From Pseudomonadota bacterium (GTDB taxonomy: Bacteria > Myxococcota_A > Polyangia > Polyangiales > Polyangiaceae), in contig JAFAER010000131.1 of the NCBI GenBank assembly GCA_023423895.1, positions 1 through 22,497 of the forward strand: DNA of 22,497 nt, read 5' to 3'. The notes below the pieces were generated by a model, which saw only the letters and a list, made by a program, of their open reading frames with translations, was not told where the DNA came from and did not search any database. This document shows positions 1 through 8,634 of this stretch, piece after piece (positions within the stretch are counted from its first letter, which is position 1; every line of letters starts with the position of its first letter). Made by a program: the position numbers and the translations under genes.

Positions 1-614
1 ACTTCTCCCTGGACGACTTCCTCTCGCAGATCCGCATGATCCAGCGGATGGGCAGCCTCAAGGACATCGTCGGGAAGATCCCGGGGATGGACCAGCTGCC
101 CACCGACGTGAACCTCGACGATCGCGAGCTCGTGAAGATCGAGGCGATGATCTCGAGCTTCACCGCGTTCGAGAAGAAGGACCCCTACGCGCTCATTCGT
201 GAGCCCTCACGTGTCGGGCGCATCGCGAAGGGCTCCGGAACGCCGGAGCAAGCCGTCAGCGAGCTCGTGCAGCGCTTCCTGTTCATGAAGCAGATGATGT
301 CGAACATGGGCGGCATGGGCGGCCTGCTCGGCAACATCCCGGGCATGAAGCAGCTCGGCGCGATGAAGAACCTGAAGAAGATGGCGTCCCAGATGGGGGG
401 CATGGGCGGCTTCCCGGGCATGCCGGGCATGGGCGGCTTCCCTGGCATGCCGGGCATGGGTGGCTTCCCTGGCATGGGCGGCTTCCCTGGCATGGGCGGC
501 GGCGCACCGGGCGAGAGCCTCACGAAGATGAAAGCGCTCTCCGACAAGGAGAAGAACGCCAAGAAGGCCCAGCGCAAACGCGAGAAGGAAGCGCGCAAGA
601 AGAGCCGCCGCTGA
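1..614 (+). CDS. ffh: Signal recognition particle protein Ffh, C-terminal part (5' truncated by window edge)
   Basis: The frame is open from position 3 and gives about 203 residues of the methionine-rich M domain of SRP54/Ffh. This GTPase binds 4.5S RNA and the signal peptides of nascent membrane proteins and delivers ribosomes to FtsY at the inner membrane. Recognisable pieces are the FSLDDFLSQIRMIQRMGSL start of the M domain, the KIPGM segment, a helix with EAMISSFTAFEKKDP, and the RNA-binding helix-turn-helix around RVGRIAKGSGTPEQAVSEL. The GTPase (NG) domain lies outside the window. After the M domain comes a Gly/Met/Phe/Pro repeat tail (about 402-501) and a Lys/Arg-rich C-terminus. The methionine bristle and the RIAKGSG motif make the assignment secure. 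The gene ends at TGA 612-614, and a short GC palindrome follows at 626-637. Confidence 0.96.
   Translation, partial: FSLDDFLSQIRMIQRMGSLKDIVGKIPGMDQLPTDVNLDDRELVKIEAMISSFTAFEKKDPYALIREPSRVGRIAKGSGTPEQAVSELVQRFLFMKQMMSNMGGMGGLLGNIPGMKQLGAMKNLKKMASQMGGMGGFPGMPGMGGFPGMPGMGGFPGMGGFPGMGGGAPGESLTKMKALSDKEKNAKKAQRKREKEARKKSRR
402..501 (+). repeat. In-frame GFPGMPGMG / GFPGMG repeats in the Ffh tail
   Basis: Two 27-bp units encoding GFPGMPGMG are followed by two 18-bp units encoding GFPGMG. They are nearly identical at DNA level, with only silent C/T differences. Methionine- and glycine-rich tails after the M domain are known in Ffh, but this regular repeat looks expanded by slippage or unequal exchange. 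Copy number may vary between strains. Confidence 0.85.
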
Positions 615-697
615 GCGGCCGCGTTCGGGGCGCCCCGGACCAGATGCTTGCGTTCTTCTTCTGCGGCGTCTTAGATGCGGCGAGAAGAGGAGGCTCC

Positions 698-2176
698 GTG
701 CGAACGCCCGTCCTGATTGCCCTCATTGCCGCTCTCGGCACGACGCCTTTTGCCGCCGCATGTGTCGGTGGCAAGTCGCAGATCAGCGCCGAGGACAAGG
801 AGCGGCTCAAGGCTCACATCCTCGATGCCGTCCCTCCGGACGCGAAGAAGACCGACGTCAACTTCGAGAACAAGGTCCACCTCGTCGGCTACAAGGTCGA
901 CCCCGAGCAGGCGGGGCCCGGTACGAAGGTGAACGTCACCTACTACTGGCGCTGCGACGAGCCCGTCGAAGAGGGCTGGCGGCTTTTCACCCACGTCCAG
1001 CACGAGGGCTTCGAGCGCCACGAGGGCCTCGACAGCGTCGGCCCGCTCCGCGAAGCCCGTGGCCAGAGCCAGGTGCTCGGGCCGGACAAGTGGGAGCGCG
1101 GGAAGATCTACGCCGACGAGCAGACGTTCACGATGCCGTCGGACCTTCGAGGACCGGACACGATCATCTACGTCGGCATCTACAAGGGCGACTCGCGCCT
1201 CCGCACGATCAGCGGCCCGAACGACGGAGACAACCGCGCGATCGTCGCGAAGGTGAAGACCGGCGTCGCGCCGAAGCACGTCGAGCCGAAGAGAGGTGCC
1301 CTCGACCTTCCGGAGCTTTCCGTCGGCAAGCTCGCCGGTGGTGAGAAGATCGTCATCGACGGCAAGGCCGACGACAAAGCATGGGGAGGCGCAGCGAGCA
1401 CCGGCCCTTTCGTCGACGTGGGAACGGGTAAGTCGAATACCTCGTTCCCGGTCAACGGCTCGGCGAAGCTCCTCTGGGACGACGAGCACCTCTACGCGCT
1501 CATCGAGATCCGCGACCCGGACGTCATCGGCTACTTCACGACGAAGGAAGAGCAGCCGAAGGACTGGACGGCGACGGGCCAGCCGATGACGTGGAACCGT
1601 CACACCGCGGAGATCATGATCGATCCCGACGGCGACGGCGACAACGTCAACTACTACGAGATCCAGATCAACCCACAGAACAAGGTCTTCAAGTCACAGT
1701 TCGACGGGTACAACAAACCGAAGGTCGAGCCGCAGGGCCCGTTCGGCCACGAAGACTGGGACCCGAAGATGAAGACGGCGGTCGTCGTGAAGGGCACGAT
1801 CGACAACAGCGCCGACAAAGACGAAGGCTACGTCGTCGAGGCCGCCATCCCGTGGAAGGCGTTCGAGAAGGGCGCCAAGCAGCTCCCACCGAAGCCGGGC
1901 GATACGTGGCGCATGAACTTCTACGCCATGGCGAACAACGGCGGCACGGCCTGGTCGCCGATCCTCGGGCAGGGGAACTTCCACAAGGCGACGCGCTTCG
2001 GGCGCGTGACGTGGGCGACCAAGGAGTGGCTCGCCGCCAAGGAGTCCGGCGCTGCGCTCGACGGTGGTGTGGGTGATGGCGGTGCGAAGGACGGCGGCGC
2101 GAAGGACGGCGGCCGGAGCGATGCGGGGGCTCGGATCCGCGTGCCGCTCGGCGAAGCCGGCGTTCGCGTGCAATAA
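698..2176 (+). CDS. Lipoprotein with C-terminal CBM9/DOMON-like carbohydrate-binding domain
   Basis: I chose the GTG at 698 because a strong Shine-Dalgarno (AGGAGG, 688-693) sits just before it. The next in-frame upstream start (644) has no comparable site and would put a nonpolar stretch ahead of the signal peptide. The 492-residue product begins with a signal peptide ending in AAAC, so Cys22 is the likely lipidated residue. Residues about 220-465 resemble the family 9 carbohydrate-binding (CBM9-like) fold: IDGKADDKAW, WDDEHLYALIEIRDPD, a TAEIMIDPDGDGDN segment that could bind calcium, YYEIQINP, and EAAIPWKAF. The N-terminal part (HILDAVPPD through IYVGIYKGD) is a second, unrecognised domain. 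The C-terminus is a DGG-rich low-complexity tail. The sugar ligand is unknown and no catalytic residues are evident. A cell-surface or periplasmic binding role is inferred. Confidence 0.85.
   Translation: MRTPVLIALIAALGTTPFAAACVGGKSQISAEDKERLKAHILDAVPPDAKKTDVNFENKVHLVGYKVDPEQAGPGTKVNVTYYWRCDEPVEEGWRLFTHVQHEGFERHEGLDSVGPLREARGQSQVLGPDKWERGKIYADEQTFTMPSDLRGPDTIIYVGIYKGDSRLRTISGPNDGDNRAIVAKVKTGVAPKHVEPKRGALDLPELSVGKLAGGEKIVIDGKADDKAWGGAASTGPFVDVGTGKSNTSFPVNGSAKLLWDDEHLYALIEIRDPDVIGYFTTKEEQPKDWTATGQPMTWNRHTAEIMIDPDGDGDNVNYYEIQINPQNKVFKSQFDGYNKPKVEPQGPFGHEDWDPKMKTAVVVKGTIDNSADKDEGYVVEAAIPWKAFEKGAKQLPPKPGDTWRMNFYAMANNGGTAWSPILGQGNFHKATRFGRVTWATKEWLAAKESGAALDGGVGDGGAKDGGAKDGGRSDAGARIRVPLGEAGVRVQ
2063..2115 (+). 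repeat. Asp-Gly-Gly coding repeat in lipoprotein tail
   Basis: Short repeats encode DGGVGDGGAKDGGAKDGG near the C-terminus of the CBM9-like lipoprotein, including two adjacent copies of a 15-bp unit that encodes GAKDG. It is probably a flexible tail. Confidence 0.7.
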
Positions 2177-2184
2177 GCACTTAT

Positions 2185-2205
2185 CGACTCGCCGCGAGCG
2201 AGTCG
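2185..2205 (+). terminator. Hairpin after CBM9-like lipoprotein gene
   Basis: CGACTCGC (2185-2192) and GCGAGTCG (2198-2205) are perfect inverted arms of 8 bp around a 5-nt loop, starting 9 nt after the stop codon. No clear T-run follows, so this is a possible terminator or 3'-end stabiliser rather than a canonical intrinsic terminator. Confidence 0.4.
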
Positions 2206-2261
2206 CGCTTCTCGCTGATCGAATTTGTAGGTGCTCGCGACGCTGACGTAGGCTGTCGCGC

Positions 2262-3410
2262 ATGCGTCGCGCACGTGTCGGCCGCCTCGTTCTGTCGTGG
2301 AGTCTCGTCGGGGCGTGTTTGGCCATCGCCGGTGAAGCGAGCGCGCAGCAGAAGGGGGCTGCCGGTAAGGGCCCGGCGCGCTCGAGCACGCAGTTCACGC
2401 TTCGGCGTGAGGAGGCCGGTGGCGCCGAGGCGCAGGTCGCACGAGCGCGGGCTCGCGGAGGCGATTGCGCCGGAGCGCTCCAGGGGTTCGATGTCGCGAT
2501 CGAGAAGACGATCGAACCTTCGCTCCGACGCGACCGCGGTCTCTGCCACGAGAACCTCGGGCATCCCTTCCCGGCGATCGAGGACTATCGCGCCTATCTC
2601 CTGGCTGCGCCCGACGCGGCCGATGCCGACCAGATCCGGGAGCGGCTCGCGGCGCTCGAGGAGCAGACGGGATCGTCCGGGCGAACCGAGAAGCAGACCG
2701 ACAAGCAGAAAGAGCGGGAGTCGTCCGCCGGCGGCAGCGCCAGCGCGAGCTTCGCGGTCGGCAGCGGAGGTGCATCGGGAAGCGCGTCCTCATCTGCTTC
2801 CTCTTCTTCATGGGGCGAGGCGTCGTCCGCCGCAGACCCGTCGCAGCCGACCGAGCCGGGACAGAGCTACGAGTACCTCGCCGAGCAAGAGCGGCTCGCC
2901 GATGCCGCAGAGAGCTCGCCGCTCCGCTACGGCAAGGGGTTCGTCATCGGCCCGTTCCTTCACATGCCGCGCTTCTTCGTGGGCGAGCGCGCACGCGATC
3001 AGCTCGGCTACGGCGTTGGCGCGGCATTGCGGTATTCGACCGGCCGCACGCTCTCCGTGATCAGTGAGATCGGGTACGCGGGGATCGGCACGTCCGGAGC
3101 GGTCAGCGCACAGGCGGGTCCACTGCTGCTCGGCGGTATCGAGCTCAGGCTGCCGGTCTCGCGGTTCGCGAGCGACCACATCCTTCTGCGCGGCGGTCTC
3201 GGCTACGAGCGGCATGTCGTCTCGGGCACGAGGGCGGTCAGCGACAACGTGCTCGGCCGTTTCGGGCTCGGCTACCGGCACGTGTTCGGCCCCGCGATCG
3301 GGCTCGAGATCCTTGCCGACGGCGGCCCGGCCTACGTGATTCCGGAAAACGACGAAAGCAGGCTGAACTTCGTGCTCGGTGCTTCGGTCGCGTTCCTCGT
3401 CGGGTTCTGA
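2262..3410 (+). CDS. Secreted protein: TPR-like N-terminus, Ser-rich linker, outer-membrane barrel-like C-terminus
   Basis: The 382-residue product has an N-terminal signal peptide with a likely cleavage after ASA (residues 26-28) and no lipobox. Residues about 50-135 are helical and resemble tetratricopeptide repeats (GDCAGALQGFDVAI, LCHENLGHPFPAIEDYRAYL). A low-complexity Ser/Gly/Lys linker follows to about residue 205. Residues about 222-382 show alternating amphipathic strands (FVIGPFLHMPRFFVGE, GVGAALRYSTGRTLSVISEIGYAGIG, LLLGGIELRLPVS, NFVLGASVAFLVGF) and end in Phe, as is typical of outer-membrane beta-barrels. I do not recognise a named family; the layout suggests an envelope protein. 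ATG 2262 is the only start that keeps the signal peptide at the N-terminus. There is no strong ribosome-binding site. Confidence 0.8.
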   Translation: MRRARVGRLVLSWSLVGACLAIAGEASAQQKGAAGKGPARSSTQFTLRREEAGGAEAQVARARARGGDCAGALQGFDVAIEKTIEPSLRRDRGLCHENLGHPFPAIEDYRAYLLAAPDAADADQIRERLAALEEQTGSSGRTEKQTDKQKERESSAGGSASASFAVGSGGASGSASSSASSSSWGEASSAADPSQPTEPGQSYEYLAEQERLADAAESSPLRYGKGFVIGPFLHMPRFFVGERARDQLGYGVGAALRYSTGRTLSVISEIGYAGIGTSGAVSAQAGPLLLGGIELRLPVSRFASDHILLRGGLGYERHVVSGTRAVSDNVLGRFGLGYRHVFGPAIGLEILADGGPAYVIPENDESRLNFVLGASVAFLVGF

Positions 3411-3458
3411 GCCATCTTCGGCGTGTCTGGCGGCTCCAGGTAGTAAGCTTCGGCCCGC

Positions 3459-6041
3459 ATGGGTCTCGCGAGCGGCTGGGCTTCGCAGGAGTCGCGCGCC
3501 CGCGTCGGGCGTTGGTTGCTCGCGCTCACGATCGTGTCGAGCGCGCTCGGGCTAGGAGCGCTGCACACGCCCGTTCTAGCCGTGGTGGCCCTCCTGGCGA
3601 CGACGTCGGCGGCCTTGCTCTGGTACGACGCGGAGCCGCTCGCTCCGCGTCCTGCCGCGACGGCGCTCGTCGGCGTCAGCCTCCTCCTGATTGCGTGGAC
3701 GGCGCTCCAGCTCGTCCCGCTTCCCCGCAGCGTTGTCTCCGCGATCGCCAGCGAGAACGCCGACGCTTGGTCGCGCTGCTTGAGCGCGCTCCGCGAGGAC
3801 GGTCCGTCCGTCGTCACGATTTCGCTCGAGCCCGTGGCGACGCGGGTGCAAGTGCTCCGAGGAGTCACCTACCTCGCCGTGCTCGTTGCTGCGCTCCGCG
3901 TCGCGCGACGGCAAGAAGGCGTGGCTTTCCTCGAGCGGACCCTGCTCGTTTCGACCGTGGCGATCGCCGGCGCCGCGCTCGTGCATCCCGTGCTCGGAGC
4001 GCGGAAGGTCTTCGGCATGTACGAGCCGGGCGAGAAGCTCGGCTACGACGTCCAGCACATCGCCCCGCTGCTCAACACGAACCACCTCGCGGCGTACGTC
4101 AACATCGGCGTCTTCCTCGCGCTCGGTTGCGTGCTCCAGCGGCGCGACTCGCTTCCGCGCCCGCCGGCGCTCGTCATCGTCCTGCTGCTCGGCTCGACGA
4201 CGGTGTGGACCTTGTCGCGCGGCGGAACCGCGACGCTCATCCTGGGCGCGCTCCTGGTCGCCGTGATGACCTTCGGCATGCGCAGGATGAAGCGCGTGCG
4301 CGTGGCCGGTCCGCTCGCGCTCGTGACCGTCGCCATCGGCGGAGGAGCCATCTTGCTCCTCTCCGCGTTCGACGACATGCGCCGGAAGTTCGCGCACAAC
4401 GACCTGTCGAAGCTCGAGCTGCTCCAGAACACGGTTGCGCTCGTGCGCGAGCATCCGCTGTTCGGCGTCGGCCGTGGGGCGTTCGAGGCGACGTTCCCGA
4501 AGGTGCGCGAGGGCAGGGGCTATTGGGTGTTCACGCACCCGGAGAACCTCCTCGCGCAGTGGACCACCGAGTGGGGCGTGCCGCTTGCGATCGTCGCGCT
4601 CGCGGCGATCGTGTGGGCGCTGCGCCCGCGGACGGCGCTCGCTCGCTCGCGGCCACCGGCAGGAGCGTGGGCCGCGCTCATCGCAGTCGGCCTCCACAAC
4701 ATGGTCGACTTCAGCTCGGAGGTCCCTGGCGTCGTCATCGCCCTTGCTGTCTGCGCGGCGATGGTCGCCGGCGGCAGTGGTGGCGGTAAGCCCGTTGCCC
4801 ACGGCGGAAGCATCTGGGCGCGGCGCCCCAACGCCTTGGTCTTCGGGCTCGGAATCGCGACGTTGGTGGCCGTGGCGGCGACCGTGCCGTTCAGCGCGCA
4901 CGAGCTCTACAACGAGCAGCGCGCGTTCAAGGATGAGGCCCTCGACCCCGAGCTCACGCGGGAGGCCTTCCGCGCGCGTGCGCGCGAGGCGATGCTCCGC
5001 CACCCCGCGGAGCCCTACTTTCCGTTCGTCGGGGCCGTGCGTGCGACGGCGGTACGTGACGAGAGCGTCATCCCCTGGGCAGGTCGCGCGCTCGAGCGGA
5101 GCCCCGTGCACGGCCGCGTTCATCTGCTCCTCGCGCGGTCGCTGTTCGTTAAGAATCCGTCGCAGGCTCGCCTCGAGTACCGGCTCGCGTGCATCCAGGA
5201 CAGGGGACTCTGCGCGCGTGACGAAGCGCTCGGCCTCGTCGCCGGTTATGACGACGCGATCGAGCTCGTCCCCGACGGTGATGCGGGCCTCGAGACGCTC
5301 AACCATCTCGCGAATCGCGTCGGGCAGCGCCTTCCGGCGACCGTCACGCGCATCGACAGGGAGATCGCAGAGCGCGATCCTCGCGCGCTCGGCCCGGTGC
5401 AGCGTGCGGCGGCACGCTCGCTCGGCGATGTGAAGGACAAGGAGATCTGGTGCGTCGATCCCGCGACGCCCCCGCAGGCCGGTGTCCGGCTTTCGTGTGT
5501 TTCGGATGGGCTCGATGCGGCCGCTCGGCTCCGCGCGGCTGCGCCTGAGCGATGCGAGGGGCACGCGCTGACGGCCGAGCTTCGCGTTGCCGCCGGCGAG
5601 ATCGACGCCGGGTTCGCGGAGCTGGATCGGTCCCTCGAGCAGGTCGCGGAGCGCTCACCGTGTGCGCGCCGCCTCGTGAGCCTGGCCGTTCAGATTGGCA
5701 ACAAGCTACGCGTCGATGCAGCGCTCGACCGGCTGCTGAAGCTGGGTTGTGAGGCTCCGGCCGAGTGCGTGAACAACCTCAAGTTTGCGGCGGACATCGA
5801 GACGGGCCGAGGCAGTCATCGACGGGCGCTGGCGCTGCTGAAGAAGGCGTGGGAGAGGGCGCCCGAGCGCGACGACCTGTTGATCGAGGTCGCCGCGAAG
5901 GCGGAGGGCCAGGGTCTGCACGGCGAAGCGCTCGAAGCGTACACGAAGCTCGCCGATCGCCGGCCGGGCGAGCCGAAGTGGGCCGAGGGCGCCACGCGCG
6001 CGCGCCAGGCGGCGGCGCGCGGCGTCTTCGAGCGGCGCTGA
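3459..6041 (+). CDS. O-antigen ligase/polymerase-like (Wzy_C-type) membrane protein with C-terminal TPR-like domain
   Basis: This 860-residue protein has about 11-12 hydrophobic segments in its first 490 residues. A large loop follows about residue 303 and carries the signature HPLFGVGRGAFEATFP and HPENLLAQWTTEWG stretch of the O-antigen ligase/polymerase (WaaL/Wzy_C) superfamily. Members join or polymerise lipid-linked sugar units at the outer face of the inner membrane. The part after about residue 490 is soluble and helical, with TPR-like repeats (LERSPVHGRVHLLLARSLF, ALLKKAWERAPERDDLLIEV, EALEAYTKLADRRPGEPKW), and would be periplasmic or cytoplasmic depending on topology. TPR tails occur in some members of this family. 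The gene converges on a Wzc-type co-polymerase, which fits a role in polysaccharide assembly. Ligase versus polymerase cannot be decided from sequence alone. Confidence 0.88.
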   Translation: MGLASGWASQESRARVGRWLLALTIVSSALGLGALHTPVLAVVALLATTSAALLWYDAEPLAPRPAATALVGVSLLLIAWTALQLVPLPRSVVSAIASENADAWSRCLSALREDGPSVVTISLEPVATRVQVLRGVTYLAVLVAALRVARRQEGVAFLERTLLVSTVAIAGAALVHPVLGARKVFGMYEPGEKLGYDVQHIAPLLNTNHLAAYVNIGVFLALGCVLQRRDSLPRPPALVIVLLLGSTTVWTLSRGGTATLILGALLVAVMTFGMRRMKRVRVAGPLALVTVAIGGGAILLLSAFDDMRRKFAHNDLSKLELLQNTVALVREHPLFGVGRGAFEATFPKVREGRGYWVFTHPENLLAQWTTEWGVPLAIVALAAIVWALRPRTALARSRPPAGAWAALIAVGLHNMVDFSSEVPGVVIALAVCAAMVAGGSGGGKPVAHGGSIWARRPNALVFGLGIATLVAVAATVPFSAHELYNEQRAFKDEALDPELTREAFRARAREAMLRHPAEPYFPFVGAVRATAVRDESVIPWAGRALERSPVHGRVHLLLARSLFVKNPSQARLEYRLACIQDRGLCARDEALGLVAGYDDAIELVPDGDAGLETLNHLANRVGQRLPATVTRIDREIAERDPRALGPVQRAAARSLGDVKDKEIWCVDPATPPQAGVRLSCVSDGLDAAARLRAAAPERCEGHALTAELRVAAGEIDAGFAELDRSLEQVAERSPCARRLVSLAVQIGNKLRVDAALDRLLKLGCEAPAECVNNLKFAADIETGRGSHRRALALLKKAWERAPERDDLLIEVAAKAEGQGLHGEALEAYTKLADRRPGEPKWAEGATRARQAAARGVFERR

Positions 6042-6053
6042 CCGTTCGTCGCT

Positions 6054-6080
6054 CCGCCGCCCCAATCAGTTCGGCGGCGG
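6054..6080. terminator. GC hairpin at the convergent junction
   Basis: CCGCCGCC (6054-6061) pairs perfectly with GGCGGCGG (6073-6080) across an 11-nt loop. It sits where the plus-strand ligase-like gene (stop 6039-6041) meets the minus-strand tyrosine kinase gene (stop 6066-6068). The position suits a bidirectional transcription stop, but no T-run is present on either side. Confidence 0.35.
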
Positions 6081-8324
6081 CGCGGCTTCGCCGCCGCTCG
6101 AGTGCTCGTGTTCGCCGCCCTGCGGATGCGGCGCGTAGCCTTCGCGGCGGTAGTAGTAGTAGCGCTGGTAGTAGTACTCGTGGCGGTCGAGGTTCACCGC
6201 GTTGAGGACGGCGCCGGCGATCGGCGCGTCGACGTCGCGCAGCGTCCGGAGCCCGGAGCGCGAGAGGCCGAACGTCGTCTTGAACGCGCGGACGACGAGC
6301 AGCACGCCGTCGACGAGCGTCGACAGGATCGCCGAGTCGGTGACCGCCACGACCGGCGGGCTGTCGAGGACGATGCGGTCGAAGTGCTCGCTCAGCTCGT
6401 CGAGCAGCACCCTGAACCGGTCCGAGCCCACGACGTCGGCCGAGTTCGGCGGGATGGGCCCGCAGGGGATGCAATAGAGGTTCGGCACGACGGTCGGCTT
6501 CGCGACCTCCGCGATCGAGACCTCTCCGACGATCGCGTTCATGAGGCCGACGTCGCCGGCGCGATCGAAGATGCGATGCAGGCGCGGGCGGCGAAGGTCG
6601 CAGTCCATGATGCACACGCGCTGGCCGCCCTGCGCGAGCGACACGGCGACGCTGACGGCGACGGTGGTCTTTCCTTCGGACGGGGCCGCGCTGGTCACGA
6701 GGATCCGGCGATAGGGCTTGTCCGGGTTCATGAACATGAGGTTCGTGCGCAGCGAACGCGCGGCCTCGGCGACGCCGGACGCAGGACGCTCGTGGACGAT
6801 GAGCTCGGGCGCCAGCTCGGTCGTGATACGGCGCGCCTTCTTGCGGCGGCCGCCCTTGGGACGCCTGCCGTCGAGGTCGTCTTCCGCGATCTCGGGCAGG
6901 AGCCCGAGGAAGGTCACGTTGAGGCGCTTCTCGAGGTCGTCGGGGGTCTTCAGCGTGTTGTCGACGGCCTCGCGGAGCAGAGCGAGCGCGATGCCGAGGA
7001 CGAGCCCCGCCAGGAGCCCGACGAGGACGTTGGTGACGATCTTCGGCGAGATCGGCGCCTTCGGCTCCACCGGCGTGTCGATGAGGCGGATGTTGTTCGT
7101 GTTCATCATCCGCCGAAGGTCGGCTTCCTTCAGCTGCTCGAGGAGCACCGCATAGAGCTTCTCGTTCTGCGCGCGCAGCCGATCGAGCCGATGAAACTCG
7201 AGCTCCTTCAGGTTCAGCTCGACGGCCTTCTTGCGGGACTCTTCGTACAGACCTGCTTCGCCGGCCTCTTGCTGCTGGATGATCGCGAGGTCGCGCGCGA
7301 CGGCGCCCTGGATGGTGCGGATCTCGTTCACGAGCGCCCGCTTCGACAGAGCGATCTTCTCGTCGACCCGCTTCACGTCGGGGTGGTTCTCACCCTTGCC
7401 GCTGGCGACGAGCTCTCCGCGCTCCTGCATGACCTCGAGGTACTGCTTCCGGAGCTGGCCGAGGAACGCGTTGGAGAGCAGCTCGGACGCCGGGATCTGA
7501 TCGGGGCTCTCCGTCGTGATCTTCGAGAGCTCGTTGTTGCGTGCGGCGAGCTCCTGGCGACGGAGGCGCGTGCGTGTGAGCGCGCCGTCGTACTCCTGCA
7601 TCTCCATTCGAATCATCTTCGACAGGTCGTCGAGATTGGTGGAGGGCAGGTCGTTCTGCTTCTTGAACTCGTGGAGCGAGTCTTCGGTCTGCTCGAGCTC
7701 GTGCTTGAAATGATCGAGCTGCCCGGAGAGCCAGACCACCGTGTCGCCAGTGGCGCTGACCATCTTCTCGAGGTTGAAATCGATGTAGGCCTTCGCGACC
7801 GCCTCGGACAGACGGCGCGCCTGCGCCGGCTTCGTGTCCTGGACCTTCAGGTAGACGAGGCGGCTGCCCTTCGCGGGCTCCACGGTCAAACGTCCGCGGA
7901 GACTGCCGATGGCGACCTCCATCGGCACGGGCGCGGTCGGCTTGTAGCCGAGGAAGTCCGGATCGTTCTGGAGACCGAGGTTGCGGACGACCGCCGAGAG
8001 CACACGGTCGCTCTGGATGATCCGGTACTGGGTCTCGTAGTACTCCTTCGTGTCCCAGACCGCGCTCCACCCGACCATCGGATCGGTCTTGTTGCCGAGC
8101 GGCTTGATGACGTCGGGATCGAACTCGATCAGCGTCGACGCCTCGTAGATCTTCGGAACGCTCTTCGAGTACGCCAGCGCAATGCCCGACGTCAGGAGCA
8201 CCGCTGCGAGGATGATCGCCCAGTGCTTGAGGACCGCGCGGAGAGCCCAGCCGATCGCCTCGAAGGCGTTGCCCTCACCGCTCCCACCCAACGGCTCGTT
8301 CTGGCCCGTCTCCTCGTCCGCCAC
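6066..8324 (-). CDS. Wzc-type polysaccharide co-polymerase / bacterial tyrosine autokinase
   Basis: This inner-membrane protein controls polysaccharide chain length and export through an N-terminal Wzz domain and a cytoplasmic BY-kinase domain. From the chosen GTG at 8324 the protein has 752 residues: TM1 about 35-52, the Wzz strand region (YEASTLIEF), a long periplasmic coiled coil, a Pro-rich segment before TM2 (NVLVGLLAGLVLGIALALL), then the kinase. Walker A is APSEGKTT with Lys552, Walker A' is CIMDCDLRRPRLH and Walker B is IVLDSPPV. The C-terminal tyrosine cluster is HEYYYQRYYYYRREGY, where autophosphorylation would occur. The GTG at 8324 has a good GAGGAA site 7 nt upstream. An ATG at 8393 (775 residues) is the main alternative, but it has no ribosome-binding site. 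The open frame runs further to 9083, overlapping the divergent lipoprotein gene, and that extension is not believed. Confidence 0.93.
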   Translation of the reverse strand: MADEETGQNEPLGGSGEGNAFEAIGWALRAVLKHWAIILAAVLLTSGIALAYSKSVPKIYEASTLIEFDPDVIKPLGNKTDPMVGWSAVWDTKEYYETQYRIIQSDRVLSAVVRNLGLQNDPDFLGYKPTAPVPMEVAIGSLRGRLTVEPAKGSRLVYLKVQDTKPAQARRLSEAVAKAYIDFNLEKMVSATGDTVVWLSGQLDHFKHELEQTEDSLHEFKKQNDLPSTNLDDLSKMIRMEMQEYDGALTRTRLRRQELAARNNELSKITTESPDQIPASELLSNAFLGQLRKQYLEVMQERGELVASGKGENHPDVKRVDEKIALSKRALVNEIRTIQGAVARDLAIIQQQEAGEAGLYEESRKKAVELNLKELEFHRLDRLRAQNEKLYAVLLEQLKEADLRRMMNTNNIRLIDTPVEPKAPISPKIVTNVLVGLLAGLVLGIALALLREAVDNTLKTPDDLEKRLNVTFLGLLPEIAEDDLDGRRPKGGRRKKARRITTELAPELIVHERPASGVAEAARSLRTNLMFMNPDKPYRRILVTSAAPSEGKTTVAVSVAVSLAQGGQRVCIMDCDLRRPRLHRIFDRAGDVGLMNAIVGEVSIAEVAKPTVVPNLYCIPCGPIPPNSADVVGSDRFRVLLDELSEHFDRIVLDSPPVVAVTDSAILSTLVDGVLLVVRAFKTTFGLSRSGLRTLRDVDAPIAGAVLNAVNLDRHEYYYQRYYYYRREGYAPHPQGGEHEHSSGGEAAPPPN

Positions 8325-8516
8325 TTTGGAATTCCTCGATCTTTCGCGCTCGGGCCGCTCCGCCGCCTGGAGTTGGCGACGACGGGCTGCCATGTCGTAG
8401 AGACAGCGGTCCCCGCCACCGATTGCCACTTGGTTGCCCGGGAGGCAAGCAGTGTTCGCCAGCATGTAGGCAAAGCTCGCACCGACGCCATTTCTCAGCC
8501 ATGTCGGGCGGGTGGG

Positions 8517-8594
8517 GTGAACCCGTCGGCGTCCACCGGGACGTGAACGCGTCTGTTGGCTTGCGGTCACGGGTTCATGCGATGAACCGTTCAC
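8517..8594. promoter_or_regulatory. Cluster of TGAAC-type operator-like repeats
   Basis: Several related words lie within 78 bp: GTGAACCCGTC (8517-8527), GTGAACGCGTC (8543-8553), the perfect inverted repeat GGTTCAT-GCG-ATGAACC (8572-8588), and the overlapping perfect palindrome TGAACCGTTCA (8583-8593). Clustered, spaced inverted repeats upstream of a -24/-12 element are the arrangement expected for enhancer-binding protein sites. The cognate regulator is not in this window. Confidence 0.5.
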
Positions 8595-8634
8595 GCCCGG
8601 ACGCCAAGCCCCTTGGTTTTCGGGCCCGCCGTGC

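Noticed and set aside
626..637. CGGGGCGCCCCG palindrome after ffh as a terminator
   Set aside because: A perfect 12-bp palindrome leaves only a short stem once a loop is allowed, with no following T-run; it is not enough to call a terminator.
8441..8500. Possible cyclic-di-GMP riboswitch (GGCAAGC and GGCAAAGC words)
   Set aside because: The words loosely recall GEMM-I loop motifs, but the paired stems and tetraloop receptor arrangement could not be built from the sequence.
8275..8502. Minus-strand 75-residue ORF beginning MAEKWRRCELC
   Set aside because: It mostly overlaps the kinase start in another frame. Its composition turns Arg/Gly/Pro-rich and no family is recognised.
6102..8546. Plus-strand 814-residue ORF opposite the tyrosine kinase
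   Set aside because: It mirrors the codon bias of the real gene on the other strand and has no recognisable motif.
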